NCBI GenBank assembly: GCA_963755705.1
Contig: CAVWKW010000002.1
Location: 62,001-126,000 of the forward strand
Reading direction: 5' to 3'
From: JBARDN01 sp963755705
GTDB lineage: Bacteria > Desulfobacterota > Binatia > Binatales > Binataceae
DNA: 64,000 bases
In this document: in pieces, positions 44,271 through 54,651 of the stretch
Layout of the letters: the number at the start of each line of letters is the position of its first letter
Position numbering within the stretch: position 1 is the stretch's first letter
Program-made: the position numbers and the translations under genes
Notes under the pieces: generated by a model
Database searches by the model: none
What the model was told of the DNA's origin: nothing
The model's input: only the letters and a program-made list of their open reading frames with translations

Positions 44271-45986
44271 ATGTCGCTGCATAAATCTGTTCAAGCACAA
44301 GTCGCGATGTTCAATAGAAATACGTCCACCGCTGTCACAAATAATGCCCGTTGCGCAGGAAAGGATTGGGATCGCATAAAAGCGGTGTGCTTCGATCTGG
44401 ACGGTACGCTTTATCCGCAAACCTTGCTGCGCTTAAGAGTCGCCAGCATGATCGCGAAGAACTTGCTGACGGGCAAAATTACCCCGAGAGATTTGTGCGT
44501 GATTCGCCAGTTTCGACGGGAACGTGAGGAGGCGCGGGCCTGGGGCGAGATGTGCGATCTGGAACTGCGGATATCAAGGCTCACTGCTAAACATCAGCAA
44601 ATCTCTACCGAGCGCGTCACCGAGCTTGTGGAGCGTTGGATCTATCGGGCGCCCCTGCCTATCCTGGCGTCGATGCGCGATGAGCGGCTTCATCAAATGC
44701 TGGGGCTGTTACGCCGCCGTGGTTATAGCGTCGGCCTGCTGTCGGACTATCCCGTTGGCGACAAGCTCAGCGCGCTGGGGCTTCCGCTCGAACTCTTCGA
44801 TGCGGTTGTCGAGGCCGGCGAACCCGAAGTAAACAGTCTTAAGCCGAATCCCAAGGGTTTTCTGACTCTCTGCCAGAGGCTACAACTCGAGCCGCGGGAT
44901 ATACTTTACGTCGGCGATCGCGAGTCTATCGATGGTGCCGGGGCGCGCGCCGTAGGAATGCAATTCGCACTGTGCGCTGCGTCTAGATTCGATCGAACCC
45001 AATCGAAAGCTTTAACCAGCGTTTTACAACTCGAAGACCGTCTGGGTCCCTGTACCCCGAATAAAACGCCTCGAGGCCCCGGTGACTGCTGGCTTTGCGG
45101 AAGTTCCTCGCACGTCGAGTTCGCTGCGTCGTCTCTGCCGGAAAATCCTTCGTCCAATTTGGTAAGAATAACTGACTTTCATTACGGCCAGACCGGCCAT
45201 CTGCTGAAATGCGTCGACTGCGGATTCGTATTTGCGGATGCCGAATCGGTCCAAGCGATAGAGCCCCTGTATTCCACCCTGGTCGATCCCGACTATCAGG
45301 AATCAGCCGGCGCCCGCGAAAGGGCTTTTGCCCATATTGTGAGACGCATTCGAGAAATCCGGCCTTCGGCGAAAACGCTCCTCGATGTCGGCGCCGGCCT
45401 TGGAGGTTTCTGTCTTCAGTCGCAAGGAGCCGGCTTCGAGGCGGAAGGAGTCGAACCGAGCGCTTGGGCAGTGGCGCAGGGGCAGACCAACGGCGTCACT
45501 CTACACCACGGATATTTTCCTGACGCTTTATCAGTGAATAAAAAATTTGACGTCATCACAGTCCTGGACGTTATCGAGCATGTAGGACGCCCTGTCGAGC
45601 TTCTCGACGCCTGCCGCAAGCATCTCAATCCAGGGGGGCTCCTGGTAGTGGTAACGCCTGATATCGGCTCTATCACTGCCAGGCTGCTGGGGCGGCGTTG
45701 GTGGCATTTTCGTTTTGCTCATATCGGCTATTTCTCACGCCGAACGATGCGCGCGGCGCTCGGTACAGCGAGCTTCAAGATCGATGCGGTCGAGCCCTAC
45801 ACCTGGTGGTTTCAGAGCGGGTATCTCCTCGAACGCGTGGCACAATACGTTCCGGGCGGCGCACTACTCGCAAAGGTCGCACACAGCCGCGCTTTAAGAT
45901 CTCTAACCGCGGTCGAGTTGCCGGTTCGCCTGTACGACTCGTTCGTGTTCTATGCGACCACATCAGAGGCAACCCATGGCGCTTGA
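44271..45986 (+). CDS. HAD hydrolase fused to zinc-ribbon and SAM methyltransferase
   Basis: A three-part protein of about 571 residues. An N-terminal HAD phosphatase shows VCFDLDGTLYP (motif I with both Asp), VGLLSDYPVG, LKPNPKGF and YVGDRESIDGAGA. A short zinc ribbon follows (CWLCGSS and CVDCGFVF). The last part is a class I methyltransferase with LLDVGAGLGGFCLQSQGAG and VITVLDVIEHV. HAD enzymes beside UbiA are known to remove phosphate from polyprenyl-linked pentose phosphates. The methyltransferase-ribbon part looks like 3-C-methyl sugar-type methyltransferases. ATG 44271 is preferred; an open frame runs back to 44103. The stop overlaps the UbiA start. Confidence 0.82.
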   Translation: MSLHKSVQAQVAMFNRNTSTAVTNNARCAGKDWDRIKAVCFDLDGTLYPQTLLRLRVASMIAKNLLTGKITPRDLCVIRQFRREREEARAWGEMCDLELRISRLTAKHQQISTERVTELVERWIYRAPLPILASMRDERLHQMLGLLRRRGYSVGLLSDYPVGDKLSALGLPLELFDAVVEAGEPEVNSLKPNPKGFLTLCQRLQLEPRDILYVGDRESIDGAGARAVGMQFALCAASRFDRTQSKALTSVLQLEDRLGPCTPNKTPRGPGDCWLCGSSSHVEFAASSLPENPSSNLVRITDFHYGQTGHLLKCVDCGFVFADAESVQAIEPLYSTLVDPDYQESAGARERAFAHIVRRIREIRPSAKTLLDVGAGLGGFCLQSQGAGFEAEGVEPSAWAVAQGQTNGVTLHHGYFPDALSVNKKFDVITVLDVIEHVGRPVELLDACRKHLNPGGLLVVVTPDIGSITARLLGRRWWHFRFAHIGYFSRRTMRAALGTASFKIDAVEPYTWWFQSGYLLERVAQYVPGGALLAKVAHSRALRSLTAVELPVRLYDSFVFYATTSEATHGA

Positions 45987-47016
45987 TGCTCACCCTGCTT
46001 CCGCTCAAGTAGAAAGATCCCAGGTTCACCTCCAGTCGGCCCAGCCGGTTTCCGCAGCGGCTACCCCGCGCGACCCCCTCAACGCGCGGCTCCGTCATTA
46101 TGTCGCCTTGGCGAGGCCCGACCACTGGGTAAAAAATGTTTTCATGCTCCTCGGGACGGGCGCGGCTGTCGTTATCCATCCTAAAGTCTTGTCGGTCAAT
46201 ATTGTGGGGCCGGTGATTCTCGGCTTGGCTGCGACGTGTCTGATCGCGTCGAGCAATTACGTATTGAACGAACTGCTCGACGCTGAATTCGATCGGGAAC
46301 ATCCCAATAAACACCTGCGGCCCGCTGCTCTCGGGCTGATTTCGAGACCGATCGCGCTTGCGGAATGGCTTGCGCTCGCGATCATCGGGCTGGCTATGGC
46401 CTGCCAGATCAATTGGCCGTTCTTCTTTGCCGGTCTGTCACTGTGGATCATGGGGATCATTTACAATGTTCCCCCGATTCGATCGAAAGAGCTTCCGATC
46501 ATCGACGTACTCTCCGAGGCGGTGAACAATCCGATCCGCTTTCTGCTCGGATGGTATGCCGCCGGATTGATGCTGTTCCCTCCGTCATCTCTTCTTATTG
46601 CCTATTGGTCGCTAGGTGCATTTTTTATGGCCGGCAAGCGCTTCGCGGAATACCGTGAAATCGGCGATCGGCAACTCGCGATTCGCTATCGGAAATCTTT
46701 TGCCTGGTACACCGACGATTCGCTGATGATCTGCATGCTTTCTTATGCCTCCGGATTCATGTTTTTTTTCGCCGTGATCATGACGAAATACCATCCGGAA
46801 CTCATTTTGAGCGCACCTTTTCTGATGGTTCTGATGGGCTACACGGCTAAATTAGCGCTCGAACCCGACAGCATCCTGCAGCATCCCGAGCGGCTGCTCG
46901 GGCGCCCCGCGTTTCTATCGTATGGCGTGTTCTGCCTGTTACTCCTGCTGGCTCTGGCACTTGTCAGGATCCCGGAGATACGAGGTTTTTTGGGGTTGGT
47001 CGGCCCGCAGTGGTAA
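45976..47016 (+). CDS. UbiA-family prenyltransferase, DPPR-synthase-like
   Basis: A 346-residue polytopic membrane enzyme with eight or nine membrane segments. The Asp-rich prenyl-diphosphate site is NYVLNELLDAEFDREHPNKH and the second Asp-rich region is near IIDVLSEAVNNPIRFLLGW. The HPNKHLRP block is characteristic of decaprenyl-phosphate 5-phosphoribosyltransferases, which attach ribose-5-phosphate from PRPP to polyprenyl phosphate. Next to a HAD phosphatase it could make polyprenyl-phospho-pentose as sugar donor for GT-C enzymes. ATG 45976 lies inside the preceding gene's last codons. Confidence 0.88.
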   Translation: MALDAHPASAQVERSQVHLQSAQPVSAAATPRDPLNARLRHYVALARPDHWVKNVFMLLGTGAAVVIHPKVLSVNIVGPVILGLAATCLIASSNYVLNELLDAEFDREHPNKHLRPAALGLISRPIALAEWLALAIIGLAMACQINWPFFFAGLSLWIMGIIYNVPPIRSKELPIIDVLSEAVNNPIRFLLGWYAAGLMLFPPSSLLIAYWSLGAFFMAGKRFAEYREIGDRQLAIRYRKSFAWYTDDSLMICMLSYASGFMFFFAVIMTKYHPELILSAPFLMVLMGYTAKLALEPDSILQHPERLLGRPAFLSYGVFCLLLLLALALVRIPEIRGFLGLVGPQW

Positions 47017-47022
47017 TGAACA

Positions 47023-48673
47023 GTGAGTGTTGCAGGCCTCAAAGTCCTACATCTTCCATTGTGGAGGCGAGGCCGATCTTCGTTCTGGCAATATGCTGGA
47101 GCAGTAGGAGCATTAGTCTTTTTTGCGTATGTGGGTTGGGGAAATAATGGACTCTGGTATCAAGGCGATTCCTCCATTCACGCCACCAATGGGCTCTTCT
47201 GGTCCGACTTATTTCGCGCTCTTCCCTTGAGACCGGTTCACTTCGCGCTCGGCTACTACGCCCGCTTCCCCTCAATCAGCCCGATCGCATATCCGCCTTT
47301 TTTCTACCTGGTGGAAGCTGCCGCATACGGACTGTTTGGCCCTTCGCCTTTCGTGGGCAAAGCGCTGGTGATCGGATTTTCCTTTCTCGGCGCCTTGTAT
47401 GTGATCGCATGGATGCGGCGATGGGTCGCGCAGGAGGCTGGATGGCTCGGCATATTATTTCTCCTCCAACCCGCGATTCTGGTCTGGGGCCATGCCGTGA
47501 TGCTCAATGTGCCCTGCACCGCGCTAGGGGTTGCTGCCCTCTACCACTGGCGGCGATGGCTTGAAGAGCCGACGAGTAACCAAATCTGGTATAGCGCGAG
47601 CTTCGCGATATTAGCGGTATTCACTTACCTTCCAACCGTGGTGATCGTGCTGGTGATGCTCGCTTGGGCGATTGCGACCGGTAGGTTCCGGCTTCTGCTC
47701 GACCGCCGCGCGATTATCTGCGCGATTCATGGCGGCCGCTCCGCTCCTGCTTTGGACCCGAATCGAAGGCCATTGGGATGAAGGATACCGCCAAGCTGCC
47801 TTGTACTTGGGTCCCTATCCCGTGTGGAAATTCTCCGCTTGGACCTTTTATATCGACCGTGCGCCGGAACTGGTTCGCGTCCCGATTCTCGCGTTGGCTG
47901 TCGTGGGTTTGATTCTGGCTTGGATACGGCCATCGTGGCGAACCGATGCCACTATGCTCCTGATTTGGCTTCTCGTCTGTTATGTCTGGTTTTCTGTATT
48001 TGCCGTAAAGGAGCCGCGCTACGCGCTGCTGCTTATTCCTCCCTTGCTGATTCTTGCCGCTATCGCGCTGACCGAGGCTGCCCGCTTCCTCGGGGCCGCC
48101 GGAGAGCCTGCATTGGTGGCTGCCGCCTTTGTGCTGCTGCTATGGCAGGGATTCAACGCCAGCGCGCTTCGGCTGCCTGTACTGTCCGGATTTTCGCCAA
48201 TCGTGGCCTATCTGCGCCATCGCGACCCCAATGCGTGGATATTCTATGACGGCAACTATAGCGAGCTCTTCACCTACTACTATCGCCTGCAGGATCCCGA
48301 TTTCAGCGGCGGCGTTGTCCGCGCCGACAAGCTCCTGTACGCGACCAACATCGATCCCGCATTCGGCCTGCGCGAGAACGTGTCGTCGGTTGCTGATGTG
48401 ATGGAACTTGTGCGCGAGGACTGCGGCTGCCGCTACGTTGTGGCCGAGCGCCGCGACCCCGACGCCATCGCCAGCGAGCGATACCTGCGCGAGGCCCTTC
48501 GCAATCCCGAGTTTCATCTACTCGCGTCTTTTCCGGTTGACACTCGGCACGCCAGTATCGTCGATGTCTATCAGTACACTGGCCCCCTGACTACGCCGAC
48601 CGAGCTCACGTTCCGCTTCCCCGTGGCGGGTGACAATGTCCGCCTGGGCATCAAGCCGATCGGCCATCGGTAG
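47023..48673 (+). pseudogene. GT-C/GT39-like glycosyltransferase, frameshifted
   Basis: From GTG 47023 the first 230 codons encode membrane segments with the family's first loop (NNGLWYQGDSSIHATNGLFW) and AYPPFFYLVEAAAYGLFGP. Near 47715-47730 the reading moves by one base to FMAAAPLLLWTRIEGHWDEG, followed by more membrane segments and a periplasmic C-terminal domain (DPNAWIFYDGNYSELFTYY). The combined protein is about 550 residues, like ArnT/dolichyl-phosphate-mannose mannosyltransferase types that use polyprenyl-phosphate sugars. The gene follows UbiA by six bases, consistent with UbiA providing its lipid donor. Confidence 0.8.
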
Positions 48674-48748
48674 CTGCGTCATGACCTCAAATTTGGAATA
48701 CCGCCGAAACGTTACCGATGGTGATAATCTCATCCGTGGAACTCCTCC

Positions 48749-50318
48749 ATGGCGACTAATTTGACCACCGCGCCAGTGCTCGGCGACGTGCCGGAACACC
48801 AGCGTCATCGCATTCTTTCGGGCATGCGATGGACCGTCTGGCTCTCGGCGATTGCGGTTCCATTCAGCGTCGCAGTCAACCTTTTGCTCGCTCGCGTTGG
48901 TCCCGAGACTCTCGGCGTCTACGGCCTGCTCTCCGTATACGTTACCTTGACTAGCGCTTTTCTATACTTCGGTGGCGATACGGTGGTGATGAGGTATATC
49001 CCAGAGTGTCGTCCCGAAGAACGCGCATCCTTTTTGGTTTCCTACCTGAGCGTGATCCTCGCCGTGATGAGCGGCTGGCTGGCTTTCGCCTGGTTCTGCC
49101 CCGCAGCTATGCGCCTCGTATTTGGCGAAAGTCACGGTGACCGACTCAATTTTCTGCTCCTCTGTCTGTCCGTAGTGCCGATCTCTTATGCGATGGTCAT
49201 CGCATCCTTGAAAGGGATGCTCGAAATACAGACCTCGCAACTGCTCGCCAAGTCATTAACGATTGGGTCGCTGGCGATTTATGCGGCGATCTTCATGTTC
49301 AATCGTTCTCTATTGTCTGCCCATCCCATGGCGATCATCTGGAGTGTATACCTCGGCCTAAGCGCCGTGCTCGGAGTCATCGGCGCCGTCAAAGTCGTAC
49401 GGCTCTGCCGTGGGGCGCGGCTGCGCTGGTTTCTTCCCGCCGGTTTCTGGCGGTATTCCTTCAGCACCCAGCAGGTCAGCATTACGTCCTTCCTGGCGCA
49501 TAAGCTCGACTACGTATTGATCGTCAATTTCGGCGGATTGAAGCTCCTGGGCGAATATGTGGCTGTAATCACCGTGGCAGGCATCGTCCCGATGGTGAGC
49601 GGCTTTTTCATGGACACTCTTTTGCCCGCGCTCACTAACACTGTCGTCTCTCGCAATTATGCCGGTGCGGCGCAAGTCTTCATGATGCACATGCGGATAT
49701 TTTTTCCTCGTCATTACCGCGATGAGCTGCGCCGTCATGGTACTGGCCGTCCCCGCGACTGTGGTTATGGGGTTCAAGTACGCGTCGTTCGGCGGATTGA
49801 TCATTTTCATGGCGGCTGCGTACGGCATCGCAAATCCCGGGGCGTTCGGAGGAACTGTTCTTGCCAGTATCGGCCGACAACAGCTTTCCGTCTGGACGCG
49901 TGTACTTAATCTGTTGATTTTCCTTGGCCTATTTGTGCCTTTATGGCATCGCTGGAATCTAACGGGCGCCATCGTTGCTTATGGTGTGTCCGTGGTTGTC
50001 TCAAACATGATTTTGATGGCGATCGCACTGCGAACGGGTCGATTCTTTCCTTCCATCTCAGGCCTCTGGCTGAAATCTGCTGCTGTGCAAATGATAGTCG
50101 CTTTAATCGCATTATGGTGGCTGCCACTCGGAGTTACCAGTGCCGTTACGGTCTGGCTTTGCGCGATGGTGCTATTCGTTTGGATGGCGAGGTATGACTG
50201 GTCTGAGTGCAAGAATTTGGTACGAACATTTCTACCCGGCTCCTCGCGGAATGCGACCGACAATGGTGTCGAGTCGCTGTCGGAGCCCGTCCACCCCCCC
50301 GTCGCGGCCCTACACTAG
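48749..50318 (+). pseudogene. Polysaccharide flippase (MOP/Wzx-like), frameshift in a T6 run
   Basis: Starting at GTG or ATG near 48749, the first 315 codons encode eight or nine membrane segments (VPFSVAVNLLLARVGPETLG, TSAFLYFGGDTVVMRYIPE) typical of MOP-fold flippases. The family reading then switches frame at about 49700. Deleting one T from the run at 49700-49705 gives an uninterrupted RIFFLVITAMSCAVMVLAV followed by the rest (GTVLASIGRQQLSVWTRV). The full product is about 523 residues, normal length. A flippase moves lipid-linked repeat units across the inner membrane. Homopolymer indel, either sequencing error or a slipped-strand switch. Confidence 0.85.
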
Positions 50319-50377
50319 TCGCATATGTAGGTCGCAGCCGAGCCGTCTGTGAACAGACTGTTTCAAAGGAGCTGACT

Positions 50378-51628
50378 ATGAAAATCGGATGGATTTCGCA
50401 GGCACTACCGTACCTACCATCGCGAGGAGGCTTTCGCTTGTACGGCGGAAACCTCATCAAACAATTGTCCAAGCGTCATCAGGTCGATCTGGTTTCCCTG
50501 CTGATTGACGACGACGCCGATCATCTAGACTGGGCGGCTCCTTATTGTGCATCGATCAAGACGATTCCGACCAGAGGACATTCGCTGCTAGAGCAGGTTG
50601 CAAACGCATTTTCTGGGTATCTTTCAGCCAAAAACCTTCACTATCGCCATGAGTTGGGGGCCCTGCTTGAGAACGGAATCCACGAAGGCAAGTGGGACGT
50701 AATTCACGTCGAAGGGGCTTTTGTGGGCGCCCTCATTGACCCCGATCTGCCTGTCCCGAAAGTCCTATCGGTCCACGATTCGTGGACTCTGCGCGCGGCC
50801 GAAATGGTTAAATGTGCGCAGAACCTGCGCGAAAAGACCTACAATACTTTGCTTTCATTATACGAGCCGCGCTTCGAACGCTTGCTCTATCCGAGGTTTG
50901 AACGCTGCACGGTGGTAGCGCAGCCTGATCTCGACGAGGTGCGGGAAGTGGCGCCCAAAGCGCGTGTGGACTTGATTCCATATGGAACTGACAGTGAGTA
51001 TTTCCATGACGTTGGAGCCACCAAGCAGCCAGCATCGCTCGTATTCCACAGCCATCTCGGTTACCCGCCGAACGTAGAGGCTTCGCTCGAATTCGCCAAC
51101 GATATATTTCCCCTGGTGCGCGCGCAGATTCCTGAAGCGACGTTGCATCTGATCGGAGCGAAGCCAGGGCCTAGCATTATGGAACTTGCGAAACGCCCCG
51201 GAATAAAAATTTCGGCCGATTTACCAGATCTTCGTGCGGCAGTCTGCTCCGGAGAAATCTACGTGTCGGCAATCCGCCACGGTACCGGACTCAAGAGCAA
51301 GATCCTTGAGGCGATGGCTATGCGCATGCCAATTGTCTGCTATCCGGGATCTGCCGTGGGAATTGCATGCGAACACGGGAAGAATTTGCTGATCGCGCAG
51401 AACTCTCGCGAGTTTGCAGATTACATAGTCGGACTACTGCGGAAACCAGAGCAAGCGGCTCGTCTGGCCGGCGAGGCGCGATCCCTCGTCGAACGTGAAT
51501 ACAGCTGGGAATCGCGCGAGAAAATGTACGACGAACTTTATCATCGCGTCATCGAGGAGCGGCGCGAACGCCGGCAGGCGACCGACGCACCAGACGCTGT
51601 CGGGCGACATGTTTCCACGAACGACTAA
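50378..51628 (+). CDS. Family 4 glycosyltransferase
   Basis: A 416-residue GT-B retaining glycosyltransferase. The N-terminal domain opens MKIGWISQALPYLPSRGGFR and the acceptor side shows KVLSVHDSWTLR. The donor domain has SLVFHSHLGYPPNVEASLEF, LHLIGAKPGPSI and the EX7E-type signature GTGLKSKILEAMAMRMPIV. This sequence style fits the sugar transferases that accompany exosortase EPS loci. ATG 50378 has AAAGGAG upstream and is certain. The open frame before it belongs to the flippase end. Confidence 0.9.
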   Translation: MKIGWISQALPYLPSRGGFRLYGGNLIKQLSKRHQVDLVSLLIDDDADHLDWAAPYCASIKTIPTRGHSLLEQVANAFSGYLSAKNLHYRHELGALLENGIHEGKWDVIHVEGAFVGALIDPDLPVPKVLSVHDSWTLRAAEMVKCAQNLREKTYNTLLSLYEPRFERLLYPRFERCTVVAQPDLDEVREVAPKARVDLIPYGTDSEYFHDVGATKQPASLVFHSHLGYPPNVEASLEFANDIFPLVRAQIPEATLHLIGAKPGPSIMELAKRPGIKISADLPDLRAAVCSGEIYVSAIRHGTGLKSKILEAMAMRMPIVCYPGSAVGIACEHGKNLLIAQNSREFADYIVGLLRKPEQAARLAGEARSLVEREYSWESREKMYDELYHRVIEERRERRQATDAPDAVGRHVSTND

Positions 51629-51651
51629 CAATTGAATCAGGAGAAAATTGA

Positions 51652-52668
51652 GTGAACTGGAAAGATCGAAAGGTCTTGGTTACCGGTGGAGCATCCTTCA
51701 TCGGCTCGCATCTCGTCGAAGGGTTGGTGGAGCGCGGCGCGAGGGTACGTGTAGTCAACGACCTGAGCAGCGGGCGATTGGAGAACATTCAGCACCTGTG
51801 CGATGGTGCGCGGGTCGAGTTTCTTAAAGCTGACCTCGGAGATTCTGAAATTGCCCGCAGTGCCGCTGACGGGATGAGCATCGCTTTTCATCTCGCAGCG
51901 GATCATGGAGGGCGCGGCTATGTCGAAATGCATCAGGCAGCTTGCGCGCGCAATATGTTTCTGGACGGCGTCGTCTTCGACGCCTGCCGCAGGGCCAAAG
52001 TGGACAAGATAGTATTCGCGTCGTCTGGATGTGTGTATCCTAATGGGCTCCAAACGGATCCGACTCAAACTGTGTACCTGACCGAGGATCTCGTTGGCCC
52101 ACCTTACGACGCCGACAATATGTATGGCTGGGCTAAGTTAATGGGCGAGATGACACTGCGGGCATATTCTCACGACTGGGGGTTGAAGACAGCGTCTTGT
52201 AGGTACTTCACGGTCTACGGTAATCGTGGGCACGAGAATCATGCTGTGATTGCCATGATCGCGCGAGCTTTCCTAAAGGAAGATCCATTCGATGTGTGGG
52301 GCAACGGTGAGCAGATCCGGAATTGGACTCACGTGACTGACATCGTCGAAGGAACGATTTTGGCCGCCGAGAAGATCGATGACGGCACGGCGATCAATCT
52401 TGGTACGATGGAGCGCACGAGTGTGATCGAAGCGGTCCTAGAGGTATTCAAGTATACCGGGCATCAGGCCGAGATTCGCTATTTGTTGGATAAACCCGTG
52501 GGTCCAATGAACCGTGTCGCGGACAATAGGTTAGCGAAGCAATTGCTTGGCTGGGAACCGAAGATTAAGTTCACCGATGGACTCCACCAAACGATTGATT
52601 GGTATTTCTCGTCGAAGAACCGCGAGGCCGTAAGTGCCGATTTCGCCCGAAAACTTACAGAGCGTTGA
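51652..52668 (+). CDS. NAD-dependent epimerase, GDP-mannose 3,5-epimerase-like
   Basis: A 338-residue extended SDR. The NAD motif is VLVTGGASFIGSHLVEGLVE (residues 8-27), followed by HLAADHGGRGYVEMHQ, FASSGCVYPNG and catalytic YGWAKL with NMYG. HGGRGYVEMHQAA and SSGCVYP are close to GDP-mannose 3,5-epimerase-like enzymes; UDP-sugar 4-epimerase is the alternative. It would provide a nucleotide-sugar precursor. GTG 51652 is used, with GGAGAAAA upstream. It is the last plus-strand gene of the EPS arm and converges with the minus-strand secreted-protein gene at 52748. Confidence 0.88.
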   Translation: MNWKDRKVLVTGGASFIGSHLVEGLVERGARVRVVNDLSSGRLENIQHLCDGARVEFLKADLGDSEIARSAADGMSIAFHLAADHGGRGYVEMHQAACARNMFLDGVVFDACRRAKVDKIVFASSGCVYPNGLQTDPTQTVYLTEDLVGPPYDADNMYGWAKLMGEMTLRAYSHDWGLKTASCRYFTVYGNRGHENHAVIAMIARAFLKEDPFDVWGNGEQIRNWTHVTDIVEGTILAAEKIDDGTAINLGTMERTSVIEAVLEVFKYTGHQAEIRYLLDKPVGPMNRVADNRLAKQLLGWEPKIKFTDGLHQTIDWYFSSKNREAVSADFARKLTER

Positions 52669-52747
52669 TTTCAACTCGGCCTCTGCCTGTTGTCGGAAGG
52701 CCTTCCGAGTTCTGCAGGTTTCCAATATCGTCTCACCAATCCGGAGA

Positions 52748-54562
52748 CTACGGATGCGCCGCTCCTGTATTGTTAACGCCTCCGTTGCTCTTCCCCGTCA
52801 ATTGCGGTTCCACCAGGTGGTTTGCCTTCATTACCGCCGAAATAAAATCTCCATAGTTCGCCCGCTCTCCGCCGGTTGGATAGGCCCACTGGTCGGGCCC
52901 TGCTCCCTTGATGGTCGCGCTCTTTCCGTCGTAGGGATTATCGTGCGGGGTCAACAGCCCCCAGTTCGATTTCTGGCTATCCAGATCGTACATTCCCCAC
53001 CAATCGAACCCTACTATATGATGCGTGCCTGCCGCTGAGTCCTTCGCGTTCACGAACGCATTGATCATTCCCTGATAGCCATCCCCACGCGCCGGTTGTG
53101 TAGTATAGTACGATGGATTCGACCTTGCGTGAGCGGACTCTGCCGAGTCAGGCTGCGCCAAAAACCCTGCCCAGTTGATCCACGGATGATCGCCCAGATA
53201 CCGCGCCGTAAAATCGATCCGCGCCTGAATATCGGTGCAATTCGCGCAGGGCCACGGCGGAACCGATGGAAAGATGGGTAAATCCAGGTATTTGCCAGCT
53301 TCGGTCAGAACCTCCCGGCGCGGCGGCGCTCCCCATCCCCCGATCTGCATCTGCAATAGAATCCCGGGCGCGGATTTACGGTATGTGGCCGTCAGTACGC
53401 TAAAATACTGGTCCAAATAGTGAACATAGAACGCGCTCATATCCGCTTGCATCGCCGCCGTTTCCGGAGTTGGAAATGCTGCAGATTTCCCCAGCGTGTA
53501 CGGGTCTCCAACCCAGCAGCCTCTTCCAAATCCCCTGGCCGGACACGTCCCATTTTCATCCAGAATACCCGATCCGATGCCCCATCCTCCGGCACTGCCG
53601 AAAGTAGTATAGTGCGAGGCCCACGCAGTATTTAATTTTGCTATGTTATTTTCGTAGCGCGCGGCCAACCATCTGCTAAGCTCCTGCTTTGTGTAGACGG
53701 TACTATCGGAATAGGTAACGTTCTGACTGTGGTTTGACGTTTGAGTGGGAGCCGAGGCGAGCGTGATCCAGGCGGCGTGTGCGGCCGGATCTGGACCGTC
53801 TCCAACATTCCCGGATCCGCTGATGGTGGGAAAGTCCGGGCCCTGGTCAAGAAACCCTGTCTGGTCCGACTCGTCGATCGTAACATAGATCAAATAGGTG
53901 CTGTATTTTGAGTTCATCGCAGACTGGATGCCCCAGATATCGTGCGCCAACACGTTGGCGGCACAGACGCCGAAGTTAGGATCAAAATAGTCGCCAAAGT
54001 TGTAGCGCCATCCGGTATACACTGACCCTATCCCGTTCATCATGTCTTTAACTGGGGAGTTGATACCGCAGCCATTGACATTCTGGAAGGCATCGTGGCT
54101 TATCATCGCGCCACTGTTGAACGGCATCTTTATCGGAATCGTTTTGTCGCTGGTTCCCCACGCGGGATCTGTGGCGACTGGAGTCACCTCGCCTATCGCG
54201 TAATCGGCGACGGTATTGAAGCCCCATTCGTAAACTCGGCGGACCTGCTCGAGAGCCCAGTTGGCCGTCCAGTTCGATAGTGGTGCCGCATATTTGGCCT
54301 GGATAAAACTCGTCTGGGCACTATTGCTGTTCGGAGCAATTGCATAGACACCCTTAAGAAAAAATCCGTTGCCGGCGGGGTCACAGATCCACCATCGGAT
54401 TCCTATTTTCTCCGTATAGAAATGTGGCTTTGGGCCGCTCGGGCATCGGACCGCCGCTGTGCCGCCATAAGTATCCAGCGATTGCGCACTGCACGGCAAA
54501 ACCGTGCCAAGGAAAATTACGGTCAAGACCGAGATCAAAACTCCGCAATGTCGTATACTCAT
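52748..54562 (-). CDS. Secreted glycoside-hydrolase-like protein, intact copy
   Basis: A 604-residue exported protein with a signal peptide (about residues 5-26, ending CSAQS). The start of the mature part reads HFYTEKIGIRWWICDPAGNG, the opening used by clan-A glycoside hydrolases (vekigdRWWxxdPxGnxF). Later blocks include KYSTYLIYVTIDESDQTGF, WLAARYENNIAKLNTAWASH, LLQMQIGGWGAPPRREVL and HHIVGFDWWGMYDLDSQ. The family could not be named and the catalytic acids are uncertain. It is on the minus strand, facing the EPS operon, and is paralogous to the broken gene at 56592-58955. A role in trimming or releasing the exopolysaccharide is inferred only from context. Confidence 0.75.
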   Translation of the reverse strand: MSIRHCGVLISVLTVIFLGTVLPCSAQSLDTYGGTAAVRCPSGPKPHFYTEKIGIRWWICDPAGNGFFLKGVYAIAPNSNSAQTSFIQAKYAAPLSNWTANWALEQVRRVYEWGFNTVADYAIGEVTPVATDPAWGTSDKTIPIKMPFNSGAMISHDAFQNVNGCGINSPVKDMMNGIGSVYTGWRYNFGDYFDPNFGVCAANVLAHDIWGIQSAMNSKYSTYLIYVTIDESDQTGFLDQGPDFPTISGSGNVGDGPDPAAHAAWITLASAPTQTSNHSQNVTYSDSTVYTKQELSRWLAARYENNIAKLNTAWASHYTTFGSAGGWGIGSGILDENGTCPARGFGRGCWVGDPYTLGKSAAFPTPETAAMQADMSAFYVHYLDQYFSVLTATYRKSAPGILLQMQIGGWGAPPRREVLTEAGKYLDLPIFPSVPPWPCANCTDIQARIDFTARYLGDHPWINWAGFLAQPDSAESAHARSNPSYYTTQPARGDGYQGMINAFVNAKDSAAGTHHIVGFDWWGMYDLDSQKSNWGLLTPHDNPYDGKSATIKGAGPDQWAYPTGGERANYGDFISAVMKANHLVEPQLTGKSNGGVNNTGAAHP

Positions 54563-54651
54563 CTGGATGCCTTCCTCGGTTTGATTCTACGCGCTTTGGA
54601 TGTGGCCACGTTGAAAGAACATGATTAAAGAAATTTATTCCAAGGCGCAAT

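Noticed and set aside
52634..53038. Plus-strand frame of 134 codons after the epimerase gene
   Set aside because: Antisense to the end of the secreted hydrolase-like gene and without family resemblance.
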